DNA of 64,000 bases from positions 372,001 through 436,000 of the forward strand of contig JARGXX010000026.1 of NCBI GenBank assembly GCA_030374765.1, given 5' to 3'. Position numbers and translations under genes: made by a program. Below, piece after piece: positions 52,986 to 63,234 of the stretch. This DNA is from Agarophyton chilense. Its lineage: Eukaryota > Rhodophyta > Florideophyceae > Gracilariales > Gracilariaceae. Numbering within the stretch: the stretch's first letter is position 1; each line of letters opens with the position of its first letter. The notes beneath the pieces were generated by a model. The model did not search any database and was not told the DNA's origin. It saw only the letters and a list, made by a program, of their open reading frames with translations.

Positions 52986-53901
52986 TGTAGAGCAACGCCC
53001 AGTTAGGGGATACTTGAAGATGCAACTCATAGAATGAGGATTGAACCCTCCGAGGGTTATGACTATGATCCCCTCTAAGGTGTGCTGAGGTGGCACTGTT
53101 TTCTGGTTAGATTTCGCCTATAAGGGAAAATTCGGATGGCCCATGGTTGGATTGGCCCCGTGATACACGTGGCTTAATTTTGGCACCAATTTTCGGATAT
53201 TTGTTAGAACGTTGGACTTTTGGGCCCTGACTGTTGGATCTCCACGTGTATGGCCCTGAGCAGGTGTGCACTACTGTAGAGTTTAGTTAATGGGCCCTAC
53301 TTAGGGAGATGAGATCTGACAGTCCGAAGCTCAGAGTAAATGGTAACCAAGGTTGGTCTTCGATACCTTTAGAGGTTCTTCGTCGCCATCGTCTCGTCCT
53401 TACAACCCGGAACGGGCTCTGGTTAGCAACGCCTGCGTAGGGACACGACTCCACTTGGAGAATGCCCACGTTTGGGTTCCGTGCAACCACCCCTTTGGGA
53501 CCGCTCAGACGACCTGCGTGCACGATACCCCGTGGGGGTTCTGCTTACTTGTTGCGTATTTTTTGTGTTTCCTTTCGATGACAGGTTTTCGCCCCTGTAT
53601 TGGGTTTCTTTTGTTGTTTCGCCCCTTTTCTGGTTCTCGGGTCCGGTGCCTGTTAGTGCCCGACCCTCGCCCCGTTTTTCCTCTTCGCCGGATTTTCCCC
53701 CATTCTTTGGGATACCCATACCCATTCCCGATCCAACGGTTTCTACCCCTCACCTCCGTCGGTACTGCCGGAATCCCCCGTGGGAGTTACACCCCACACT
53801 ACGGGTGGAACGGAGGGCTCTGTCTCTGAGTCTGCCTCCCCCCAGGGAGCAAGGCTTCGAACACCTTGAGAGCACTTCCCGTCGCCGGGTTTTGCTCCAC
53901 A
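52986..53901 (+). repeat. 5' LTR (916 bp)
   Basis: Starts TG and ends CA; matches 62319-63234 along its whole length with about 97% identity by eye. Short ORFs inside (for example one rich in Phe/Pro/Arg at 53353-53829) exist in both LTRs and are probably not genes. Confidence 0.93.
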
Positions 53902-53903
53902 AG

Positions 53904-53921
53904 TGGTCTCCCGACTTAGAA
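53904..53921 (+). promoter_or_regulatory. Candidate primer-binding site
   Basis: TGGTCTCCCGACTTAG begins two bases after the 5' LTR, the expected place and TGG start for pairing with a tRNA 3' CCA end. The tRNA could not be identified by eye. Confidence 0.45.
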
Positions 53922-54128
53922 GCCGTTCTCGGACTTTTGGGTTGGTCATCCACGTGTTGGAATATCTCTTGGAAGAGGAAGCACCGTCGAGAAGATTTGT
54001 TGTAGTGGTCCCCTTTGGAAAGGGTGGAATTGGTTTTTGTTTTTGTTTTGTGTTACGTCATCCGTTCTCCGGGAATCTCGTGATCGAATTTCATCGTTAC
54101 CCCGAATCGTCGGTGTCGTGTCTGCAGC

Positions 54129-56159
54129 ATGGCGCCGCCTACCCGTGGTTCCAGGACCGGATCGAACCGTCAAGCGGATTCAGTGCCCCCGGCCCCGCCT
54201 AGGCCGAGGAGCTCAATTCCCGAAGGTCGGAAGGATTGCGGTATCGATCCGGACACTCGGAGAGCACCCTCAGTGGTTTCAGGCCCTCGAGAGGTCGTGG
54301 CTGTGGGCCCAGCTCCAGTGGTGGAGACCCCCTCAGCAGCACCCCGAAGTCGGGCCGACCCTGAATCACAGCGCCTGGAGACTCGAATCGATATCGCCAA
54401 CGCGGCTCACGTCGAGCTCCTTCAGGAGGTTACTACCCTCCACCTCAAGGTGGAGGACGCCCCGGTGCGGGGAGTCGCCGATGACCTTCGTACCCTGAAG
54501 AGGGATGTGAACTCCCTTTTGGAAAGCTTTGGTACCCCTGGGGTCTTTATCCAGGAGTACCGGAGCCTCGTGGAGGAACACCGCGTGCAAGCGGAACGCT
54601 TCCGAGCTCGGCTGGACACCCTCGAGGCCATTATCCGTATGGACGGAGACGCAGAAGCCTCGAAGGATAAACCCGACGTTTCGGAAGACGAAGAACACCG
54701 CTCCGCTAAACGGGACCGCTGCAAGTCCAAGAAGAGGGTTTACCTCCAAGAGGATTTATCGGATTCCGATCCAAATCGCTCGCCATCGAGTTCGTCCTCC
54801 GAATCTTCGGATAGTAAAGATGAACGCCGGTCATCCCGGGCGACTCGGTCGAAGGCTACTTACAACTCTCAAGGGGCAATCCGTACCCGGAAGAAGGGTA
54901 GGAAACACCCTGGATTAAGGGAGCTGAAGCCGACGAATCCTCTCTATCGGAAGCTGCTATCGTACCGCTATTACCGGTTGGATAACCCTTCGGGAGATCG
55001 AACATCCCGCGGAACGGGTAAGGTCAAGGACTACATCAAAAGGCTGAGCATCACCCTACAGAAGAGGTAGTTCACAGGAACAGACCCAATTCTGGTGCTC
55101 GATTTCCTTGCGAGGTTCGTCCAGGAGGCTGACATCCTCGGTATGAGTGAAGCGCAAGCGTATCTTGCATTACCCTATTTCTTAAAGGGGATGGCTGAAG
55201 ACCAGTTCAACTCCGTCCGTGAATCATCCCGAGCCTCGGAAGGGGGAGTCACGTGCTGGCCCGAAGTGGTGCAGTACCTCTTGAGGTCATACGCTATTGG
55301 AAATGCGATTCAGGAAGCAATCCTTGCATTAAGGGATACGCGGCAGAAGCCGATGGAAACCGAAACGGTGTATTCAACTCGCTTGAATAAAGCGTTTCAC
55401 CGATGCGGTAATGTGTTCCCCGCCTACGAGAGATGCACCATGTTTGTGGATGGTTTGGACCCCTCGATAAGGGCATTGGTTGCCCGACATCGGGAAGAGA
55501 AGTGCAAGCTGACCTACTTGGAACTGGTTCAGTACGTCCAGGCTGAGGGGGATACTCTCCGTGCCCGGCAGAACCGAAAGAGTCCGCCGACACGTGCACT
55601 CCTCGCCGATGGAGGTAACTCGTCTTTGTCACTCGCAGGAGGCTCTGCCCCTGTGGGGGTCAATGATAACATTCACTTCATGGGAAGTAACCCCGAATCT
55701 ATGGGTACGTCTGAGTTGCCGTCGACATCCGCTCCGACTACGGATGAAGACCCTGCGCTCTATACACAAGGACGGAGGGTGCCAGCCGCATCGCTACCTT
55801 TTGCGAATACCGCTGCTCGGTTCTCTCGCCCCGGATGGAGGGATACAGCACCACGTCGCGTGGATTCACGTCCACAACCGAACCCGGCAGAGCTGATTTG
55901 CTATTTGTGTTACCTCCGTGGTCACAAAGCACCAGACTGCACATTTCCCCTGCGGGAGGGTTCACGAATTATCGCTCAGTACGAGGCTCTGACCCCTGAG
56001 GAGAAAGCTCGAGTCCCGAGTAGGTCCTATGAGGAACAAAGGATACTCCGAGCTCACCTTGCTGACAGGGATACAGAACTTGTACCCGCGAACGGGGAAC
56101 AAACGGTCCCCTTCGAGGCAGCTGCACCGAATTCGGTGGGGTCCGCTTCGAAAAACTAA
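54129..56159 (+). pseudogene. Gypsy Gag with one in-frame stop
   Basis: 676 codons from an ATG at 54129 to TAA at 56157, interrupted only by a TAG at 55068-55070. The first 300 residues are Pro/Ser/Arg-rich with helical stretches; after the stop comes the capsid-like part (LDFLARFVQEADILGMSEAQ, then FLKGMAEDQFNSV and YSTRLNKAFHRCG), then a CCHC zinc knuckle CYLCYLRGHKAPDC (about 55900-55945). The product would form the virus-like particle and bind RNA. Downstream pol lies in the -1 frame. Confidence 0.85.
56150..56156 (+). promoter_or_regulatory. Candidate -1 ribosomal frameshift site
   Basis: In the gag frame the last codons read TCG AAA AAC TAA. The string GAAAAAC just before the gag stop lets the A-site tRNA re-pair fully and the P-site tRNA with one mismatch, and pol is open in exactly the -1 frame across this point. 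A downstream pseudoknot was not assessed. Confidence 0.4.
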
Positions 56160-56161
56160 AC

Positions 56162-59100
56162 TTGGGAGTCTCCCCTGCGGGAAGGGCGTCTTCTAAGCCG
56201 GAGTTGAAGACGCCCGAGGCGCTCCAGCTTCGCTCCCCAGCTGTGACTATCCTTTCAAGGAGAACGGCTGACACCGACGTTAACTCGGGATTCTTTAGTG
56301 TCCTTCGTCGCCCGTGGATACGGTCCCGTAATCTCCGTATTCCGGATCGAGTTATGGTAATGGCCAAGCGGAATTATAAAGTATTCGCCGACTTCGGCCT
56401 GTCCAACCAGTTTATGGTTTGTCAAATATCTGTCCTGGATACAGGAGCCGCTCCTAACTAAATTGATGTGGAATTGTTACCTCCGCTGCTCCGGGTCCAA
56501 GTTCGTACCGGTCCACGTTTGGATATCGCCGATGCGAACAACAAACCGCTACGGACACTGGGTACAATTTCCCTCATGGTGAGGTTAGGCTCCTATCTCG
56601 TTCAGCTAGAGTTTATTGTATGCAAGTCACTTTCAGCACCAGTCATACTGGGTTGTGACTTTTGCGACCGCTTCGTGGAAGCCATCCGTCCTCGGAATAG
56701 AACTGTGGAACTCGAAGACGGGTCTACGATCCCAATCGTTCGTAAACCCTTACAGGGAGCAGCGCGAACACGCGTTCCTCTCCCTGTCGCGCAGGAATCT
56801 GTGAAGAAGGACCCGGTGTCTACACGTGTAAAGGTTGCGAAGTCAGTGGCTATCCCGCCAGAAACCCAGGTTTGGGTCACAGTTGTTACCAAGCAAATTG
56901 GTGTGCATGTGGTACAACCGAACCCGTCTCTGTATACGCGGCGTCAACTCGCCCTTGCGAATGGGGTTGTCGCCGTGGAACCGGATAAACCTTTCAAGGT
57001 TTTGGTAGCCAACTTTGGAAAGACAACGCAGCATTTGGTCAAACACCAGATCCTGGGTTCTGTTCTTCCACACCCGCATGCGGTCGTACCTACAAAGATC
57101 TCTATCGCAGAGGTCCTTGGTGTGGCGAACCCTAAGGAGGGGGAGGACACTGCCGAAATCGCGGAAGACGGTGAGCATACGACTGCAGCTCCACACGCTG
57201 AACACTTTAAACCTCAGAAGGTTACGGCCCCTTTCACAGGAGCAGACCAGACGGATCCTGTTCAGGAATTGGAGAAATGGGATCTCAACCATGTACCCGC
57301 ATCTCATCAGGAGAAGCTGAGGCACATGCTTTGTGAATTTACCCCCATGTGGGATGGTTCCCTTGGAACTATTGGGATTACAGAACACCGCATCGACTTG
57401 TTACCGAACACTCGGCCTATTGCCCAACACCCTCACAGGGCTGGACCGAAAGCTCGGGAAGAGGAGAAATCTCAGGTGGAGAAGATGCTTAAAGCGGGCG
57501 TAACTGAACCTGCCCAGTCCGCTTGGGCCTCACCAGTGGTGTTAGTTCCGAAACCGGATGGATCGTGGCGTTTCTGCATCGATTACAGACGCCTGAACAA
57601 GGTAACCATTAGGGATGTGTACCCGATCCCTCGGATGGACGAATACATCGACTCCCTTGGGAGCGCGACTGTTTTCTCTACCCTCGACGCCAATTCGGGC
57701 TACTGGTAAGTCCCTATTAGGGAGGAAGATCGAGACAAAACGGCGTTCGTGTGTCATCAAGGACTTTTCCGATTCCGGAGGATGTTTTTTGGGTTGACAA
57801 ATGCCCCCGCAACGTTTCAACGGGCGATAGACATTCTGTTGGCTCCCTTCAAGTGGAGGACGTGTCTAGTGTATTTAGACGACATTATTGTCTTCTCCAA
57901 CAACCTTGATGACCACCTCGAACACATCAGGGACGTAATGAAGATACTCCGCGACGCGGGAATCACCTTGAAACTCAAGAAGTGCGAGTTTTTCACCGAT
58001 TCGGTTAAGTATCTGGGTCATATCATCCGTCCCGGACAGCTTTCAATCGATGAAGTACGAGTGAAATCCTTGGAAAAAGTAAAACACCCGAAAACTCAAA
58101 CGGAGTTGCGATCCTTCTTTGGTCTGTGTAACGTGTATCGCCGATTCGTCCCGAACTTTGCGGATATTGCCACCCCCCTCAACAGGCTCCTGACGAAGGG
58201 ACAACCAGTTGAACTGGAACCTTTTGGCGACGCGGAAGCGTCTGCCTTCACGGCACTGGTGAATGCCGTAACATCACCGCCAATCTTGGCTCTACCCAAT
58301 CCTGGGCTCCCTTACGAAGTGGACACCGATGCTAGTGCAAACCAAGTAGGGTGTGCACTGTTCCAATCCTCTGAGGATGGTGAACGTCACCCTATCGGGT
58401 ACTGGTCACGTTCCCTGAATGTACATGAAAGAAACACTCGGTCTCCGAGAAAGAATGTTTAGCCGTTGTGTGGGCCTTAGGTACACTTCGCCCCTATCTG
58501 ATGGGTACTCGTTTCAAAGTCCATACGGACCGCGCATGCTTGTGTTGGCTCCTGGAGATCTGAGAACCCTCGGGCCGCCTTATGCGCTGGCGTCTCCGAC
58601 TGTCGGAATTCGACTTTGAGATCCTGTACAAGAAAGGGAAGCTGAACACTCAGGCTGATGCACTATCCCGCTTTGGAACCACAGCGGAAACTTCGGATGC
58701 TCCTGAACCTGGGCCCGCTCCCTCAAGGGCCCAGTCAACGAACTCTTACAGAGTTACTCCCCCACCGGAGGTAATCAAGCCTCCTGGCTCTCCGCCTAAG
58801 GAGGGGGAGGAGGACTTAGTTCCTTCGCAGGACGATGTTTCGGCGTCAGCCAGTCGCCCTAACAGTGAATCTAGTTCTCACAGTGAGACGGCGAGCCCGA
58901 CCGAGCTGGCGATAGAGAAGTCACAACCCCAGCGTATGGGTAGCGACATCACCGCCGACCCAGCCGAGCACGACGTCAGAAAAGATGACGAAAACCCGCC
59001 TAGGGAGAGTCGTGTGGAGAACTCAGCACCCGGAACGCCTACAGAGCCGACGATCACCAGCTGCCGCGGACGAGACACTGACGTGTCGCACACTCAAACC

Positions 59101-59199
59101 TTGCTTTCTCGGGAACGAGCTGTGTCAGCGGACCCGCACGGGGAAGATCTCGACGACGAGGTTGACCAAATTTGGCTCTCCGTTATGGAATGGGAATAG
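56162..59199 (+). pseudogene. Gypsy Pol: protease, RT and RNase H, broken
   Basis: Retropepsin: ISVLDTGAAPN (about 56430), then after a TAA (56459-56461) LSAPVILGCDF. RT: WASPVVLVPKPDGSWRFCID, then STLDANSGYW, a TAA (57707-57709) and VPIREEDRDKTAF; LTNAPATFQRAID; the catalytic YLDD near 57872-57883. RNase H: YEVDTDASANQVGCALFQ, then a 1-nt deletion near 58435 after LNVHERN, and a TGA at 58561-58563. The frame resumes to 59199 with [17 protein letters not shown] and a long Ser/Glu-rich linker. Integrase zinc finger and DDE core are not visible after it. Lesions are few, so decay is recent. Confidence 0.85.
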
Positions 59200-59749
59200 G
59201 AACTCCTATGGAGACACGAAAACCCTCAGGAATGGGAAAGAAATGAGTGAGACCCGTCGGGGACAGCTCAGGAGAGTGCTAGCGCGTGCCGAAAGCGCCA
59301 CCTCACATCCGCTTGCGGAGTGGCAACCGCCGCCCGCGCATTTATGTGGCACACGTCGAATGTCACCGAGCCGATCAAAAGGCTCTGACGACCAACCGTC
59401 GCGCAAACCGCCTCCGTCGCACGGCGCGTTACACAAGAGCAACCTTCGTCCCCGTAGCTCGGGTTAACGTTGAAGTCTTACCCCCCTGAGATTGGAGACG
59501 CTACGGCGTCGCGGTTTCTCAACCGTCAACGAATCTAAGAACACCGTTGTTATTGGGAAGATCTCAGCTTTAAGCAGAACCCAAAACTGGGCCGTTTTGA
59601 CTCCGTAGACGGAAGTTACAGCGTAGCCCACAGGCCACTCGGCGCCGTTCGGACGAAGTGCTGAGACCAGCTCGCAACACGGAAAAGAACCCACCGGGGT
59701 GTGTCTAGACCCTACGTTGACACCCTCAAGGGAACTAGAGCGTTCCAAG

Positions 59750-60028
59750 ATGGAAGAGAAGCCCGAACAGGGAAAAGTGTACCCGCAGGAATTTGTCATT
59801 GATCGCATCGTGCGTCACATCTACACCCCCGAGGGAGAAGTTCGCTACCAAGTCCGATGGTACGGATTCTCGCCTGATGAGGATACAGTGGATCTCATTG
59901 AGCACCTTCCGAGGTCTAAGGTTTTATCCTATCACCGACGCGCTCGGGTAACCTTGCCTCCAAATCTGGATCGTGCCCAAGTCGGGTACGCCACCACGGG
60001 AACTGGTGTGGATGCGACCTCGAAGTGA
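59750..60028 (+). pseudogene. Chromodomain remnant of Gypsy integrase C-terminus
   Basis: From an ATG at 59750: YPQEFVIDRIVRHIYTPEGE, then VRYQVRWYGFSPDEDTVDLIEHL. This is a chromodomain (aromatic start, Y-x-V-x-W-x-G, then W-replaced-by-other helix) as at the C-terminus of chromoviral integrases, where it directs insertion to chromatin. The 550 bp before it (59200-59749) do not encode recognisable integrase. Confidence 0.75.
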
Positions 60029-60380
60029 GGAAGATGTTGGACCTCTGAAGAGGAATTGAGGAGAGTATCCCGAAGAACACGTATTGAGAGGGAAGGTCTA
60101 CTGGCCCTCGGCCTAGCGCCGTTAACCGGGGAACACAACACCGGTTATCGGGACAGTTTATGATGAAAAAGGAAAAGAAGACCCACGAAGTGGAGAAGAA
60201 GATTAAGAAGAAGATTGGACCCTAGGAAGGGCAGAAGATGAAGAAGATCCTAAGAAGGAATGAAGAAGAGAAGAAGTAGAAGTTAAGATCCTAGGAAGGA
60301 AGAAGAAAAGAAGTTATGCAAATATCAGAAGTTTACTATTGTCGCCAAGCTATGGACTCTACAATTGCCCGAAGGCGGAA
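60029..60380. other. Purine-rich spacer of the Gypsy element
   Basis: 60150-60330 is almost all A and G (GAAGAAGAT-like units) on the plus strand and non-coding. It separates the chromodomain from the antisense ORF. Confidence 0.6.
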
Positions 60381-62237
60381 CTACGGAAAGCCCGAGGAGG
60401 GACCCGCCCCACCGTTGGGATTCTGACCCTGATGGTACGCCGAGGCGAAAGCCAACATCTGGCTTACATCTGTCATACCCGGGGGAATCGGAATGCCTGC
60501 GTTCACGAGGCCTGGTCGCACACTATCCGCTTGCGGAGTGGCATCCGGCGTCTGCGCAAGGGTGTTCACACCCCACCCGGGGGGAGCAGATGGAACGCCA
60601 CTGGATGCATTCGCCGCCGCAGCTGAGGTCGTTCCCACTGGTTGGAAGGGTGCAGATGGCTCCACAGGGAGTACTCCACTAGGAGCTGGCATATCGTTAT
60701 CCAACGCTGGATCGTCCAGGTCTACTGGAGGCTCGTACTCGTAATCGTCGGTATAAATGAACCCCGTCGGGTGTCCCACCGGCATCGGTCGAGGCGAGTC
60801 AATCAGCGCCCGTGCTTGCGCCGCGCTGATGCGAACCCCTTCGAAGGGATTGTAATAGACCCAGTTACCGGAGCCCGGATCGTACTGGCCAGGAGACTTG
60901 TCTCGCGCGGATCCTTCCCCTACGGGCTGATTTTCCGCTGGAACTCGATCCCATTGGGTGTTGTCGATCACGTCCGAGATTGGATACAGGTCCTGCACGC
61001 TGCTGGCCGAACCCAACGCTGGGACAAGGTCGATCTGACGCATGATGGTCCGTAGCATCGGAGGAATATACCAGATACGGAAATGGTCATGAGCATCCCA
61101 GAGGAGGTGCGCCGCTACGCGGGCTGCCCACTCGGCTGCAACGAGGGCCCAGTATCCCGAGTTCGGGTCGTGCATCAAACGAGACCCGATATAGTAGATG
61201 CATGGGGGCAGTTCAGCAAAGCACCCTCGGGGGACCTCGACCTTACTCCACCAAGCTGGAAGGGGCACGAATCGCCCAACCTTCGCCGTGTTACGGATAC
61301 GCTCCAGTTCCACGTGAGGATACGAGACAAGGAACCCGAAACGGGAGCGCGAGCGGCGCTCGAAGCGCACGCGTCGATCGAACCCATACTGGGTAAACTG
61401 CCGTTGAAGTTACCTGAATTCAGCCCGAAGGATGGGACGACTCCATTGGATCATATCTTCTCGGAGAGGAAAACCCGGTCCGCGGAACTCGGCTTCGGCA
61501 AAAGCTGCCAGATTATCCCCGTAGGAGACCTCACCGTACGTGCGGTAATAGGCGACATCGAACCCGTACTCCGGGGGAACCAGATGGTCAAAGCGTGACC
61601 TCTCCAATCGCTGGAAGGCCAGAGCCGCCATCGCTGCGTGCGCCTTGTCCAGGGACTCCCCACGACCGCGGTATAGATACTGAGGCTCTATGGCTACCCG
61701 CGCCCTCCAATCGGGAGAACGTACAACCTCAACAGGTAGGCCACCCGGCAATAAGCCGTCCTCCACGTAGGAGTCGATGAGCTCATCGTCGCGAACCGCT
61801 GTCGGATGGAACCACGGAGCGCGGGAATATATCACCGGATCGGTAAGGGGACTCCACCTTCGAAAGGATTCGTTTGAGATCCAACCTCTGGAGTTTGCTA
61901 CCAAGGGCATCGCATGAGCGGAGTTCCACGCCACCGCGTTAATGTCCAAATCCTCCTGAGTATGTCGGTTGCTCGCCGAGGCGGAAGGTTCGGCACCTGA
62001 CGGAGCCGCATCCAAACCGGAGAGATATCCACCCTGCTGGGGAGCTTCGTTTTCCGCCGGCGCGGAGGCCGACGGCCCCGAGAGTGGGTTGAGGACGTAT
62101 GGGTTCATTCCCTTGAGAGGGCTGGTTGAGACTGCTGTTGCGAGAAGTTGCTTATCGCCGAAAGTCGGAGGAGTAGAAGAAAGTTGTACCGATGTGCCGG
62201 TTTTGTGGCGATCCTCAGAAGCGGTGAAGGACCCCAT
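60381..62237 (-). pseudogene. Antisense ORF of the Gypsy element, one in-frame stop
   Basis: Minus-strand frame from an ATG at 62237 to a TAG at 60381, about 618 codons, interrupted only by TAA at 61410-61412 (…RAEFR, stop, LQRQFTQYG…). An alternative start is an ATG at 62108. The centre (about 61000-61900) has an ordered-protein composition: FDHLVPPEYGFDVAYYRTYG, then FGFLVSYPHVELERI, CIYYIGSRLMHDPNSGYWAL and AARVAAHLLWDAHDHFRIW. Both ends are Pro/Ser/Ala-rich. No known domain is recognised. It lies between the purine-rich spacer and the 3' LTR, the usual place of extra ORFs in plant Gypsy elements. Its length and single lesion argue that it was coding when the element was active. Confidence 0.65.
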
Positions 62238-62248
62238 TGGGAGAGAAG

Positions 62249-62256
62249 TATATATA
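62249..62256 (-). promoter_or_regulatory. Candidate TATA box for the antisense ORF
   Basis: TATATATA on the minus strand, 12 bp upstream of the first ATG and about 140 bp upstream of the ATG at 62108. If used, transcription would begin near 62225 and the 62108 ATG would be the start. Confidence 0.35.
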
Positions 62257-62304
62257 GTGACCGGAAAGCGAGACACCCGCGGCTCGGAATGTTCTTCCTC
62301 GTCT

Positions 62305-62318
62305 TAAGGAGGGGGAGA
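62305..62318 (+). promoter_or_regulatory. Polypurine tract
   Basis: TAAGGAGGGGGAGA directly abuts the 3' LTR, the standard plus-strand primer of reverse transcription. Confidence 0.8.
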
Positions 62319-63234
62319 TGTAGAGCAACGCCCAGTTAGGGGATACTTGAAGATGCAACTCATAGAATGAGGATTGAACCCTCCGAGGGTTATGACTATG
62401 ATCCCCTCTAAGGTGTGCTGAGGTGGCACTGTTTTCTGGTTAGAGTTCGCCTATGAAGTGACAATTCGGATGGCCCATGGTTGGATTGGCCCCGTGATAC
62501 ACGTGGCTTAATTTTGGCACCGATTTTCGGATATTTGTTAGAACGTTGGACTTTTGGGCCCTGAGAGTGGGATCTCCACGTGTATGGCCCTGAGCAGGTG
62601 TGCACTACTGTAGAGTTTAGTTAGTGGGCCCTACTTAGGGAGATGAGATCTGACAGTCCGAAGCTCAAAGTAAATGGTAACCAAGGTTGGTCTTCGATAC
62701 ATTTAGAGGTTCTTCGTCGCCATCGTTTCGGCCTTACAACCCGGAACGGGCTCTGGTTAGCAACGCCTGCGTAGGGACACGACTTCCCTTGGAGAGTGCC
62801 CACGTTGGGGTTCCGTGCAACCACCCCCTCGGGACCGCTCAGACGACCTGCGTGCACGATACCCCGTGGGGGTTCTGCTTACTTGTTGCGTGCTTTTTGT
62901 GTTTCCTTTCGAGGACAGGTTTTCGCCCCTGTATTGGGTTTCTTTTGTTGTTTCGCCCCTTTTCTGGTTCTCGGGTCCGGTGCCTGTTAGTGCCCGACCC
63001 TCGCCCCGTTTTTCCTCTTCCCCGGATTTTCCCCCATTCTTTGGGATACCCATACCCATTCCCGATCCAACGGTTTCTACCCCTCACCTCCGTCGGTACT
63101 GCCGGAATCCCCCGTGGGAGTTACACCCAACACTACGGGTGGAACGGAGGGCTCTGTCTCTGACTCTGCCTCCCCCAGGGAGCAAGGCTTCGAACACCTT
63201 GAGAGCACTTCCCGTCGCCGGGTTTTGCTCCACA
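62319..63234 (+). repeat. 3' LTR (916 bp)
   Basis: Same length as the 5' LTR, TG...CA ends. Differences from the 5' LTR are spread along it, including a 1-bp insertion near 62455 and a 1-bp deletion in a C-run near 63175. Confidence 0.93.

Larger units (their letters stand above)
52986..63234 (+). mobile_element. Full-length Gypsy-type LTR retrotransposon with antisense ORF, 10,249 bp
   Basis: Two 916-bp LTRs (TGTAGAGC...TGCTCCACA) enclose gag, protease, RT, RNase H, a chromodomain-containing tail and a minus-strand ORF; a polypurine tract directly precedes the 3' LTR. RT type and chromodomain place it with chromoviral Gypsy elements. LTRs differ at about 25 positions by eye, with two compensating 1-bp indels, so insertion is not very recent. 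The 5 bp next to the LTRs are CAGAG (left) and CAGTT (right), not a clean target duplication. Each sense ORF and the antisense ORF carry stop codons; one 1-nt deletion lies in RNase H. The integrase core was not found. Confidence 0.92.

Noticed and set aside
53353-53829. 158-codon ORF repeated at 62687-63163
   Set aside because: It lies within both LTRs, changes freely between them and has no domain; likely not coding.
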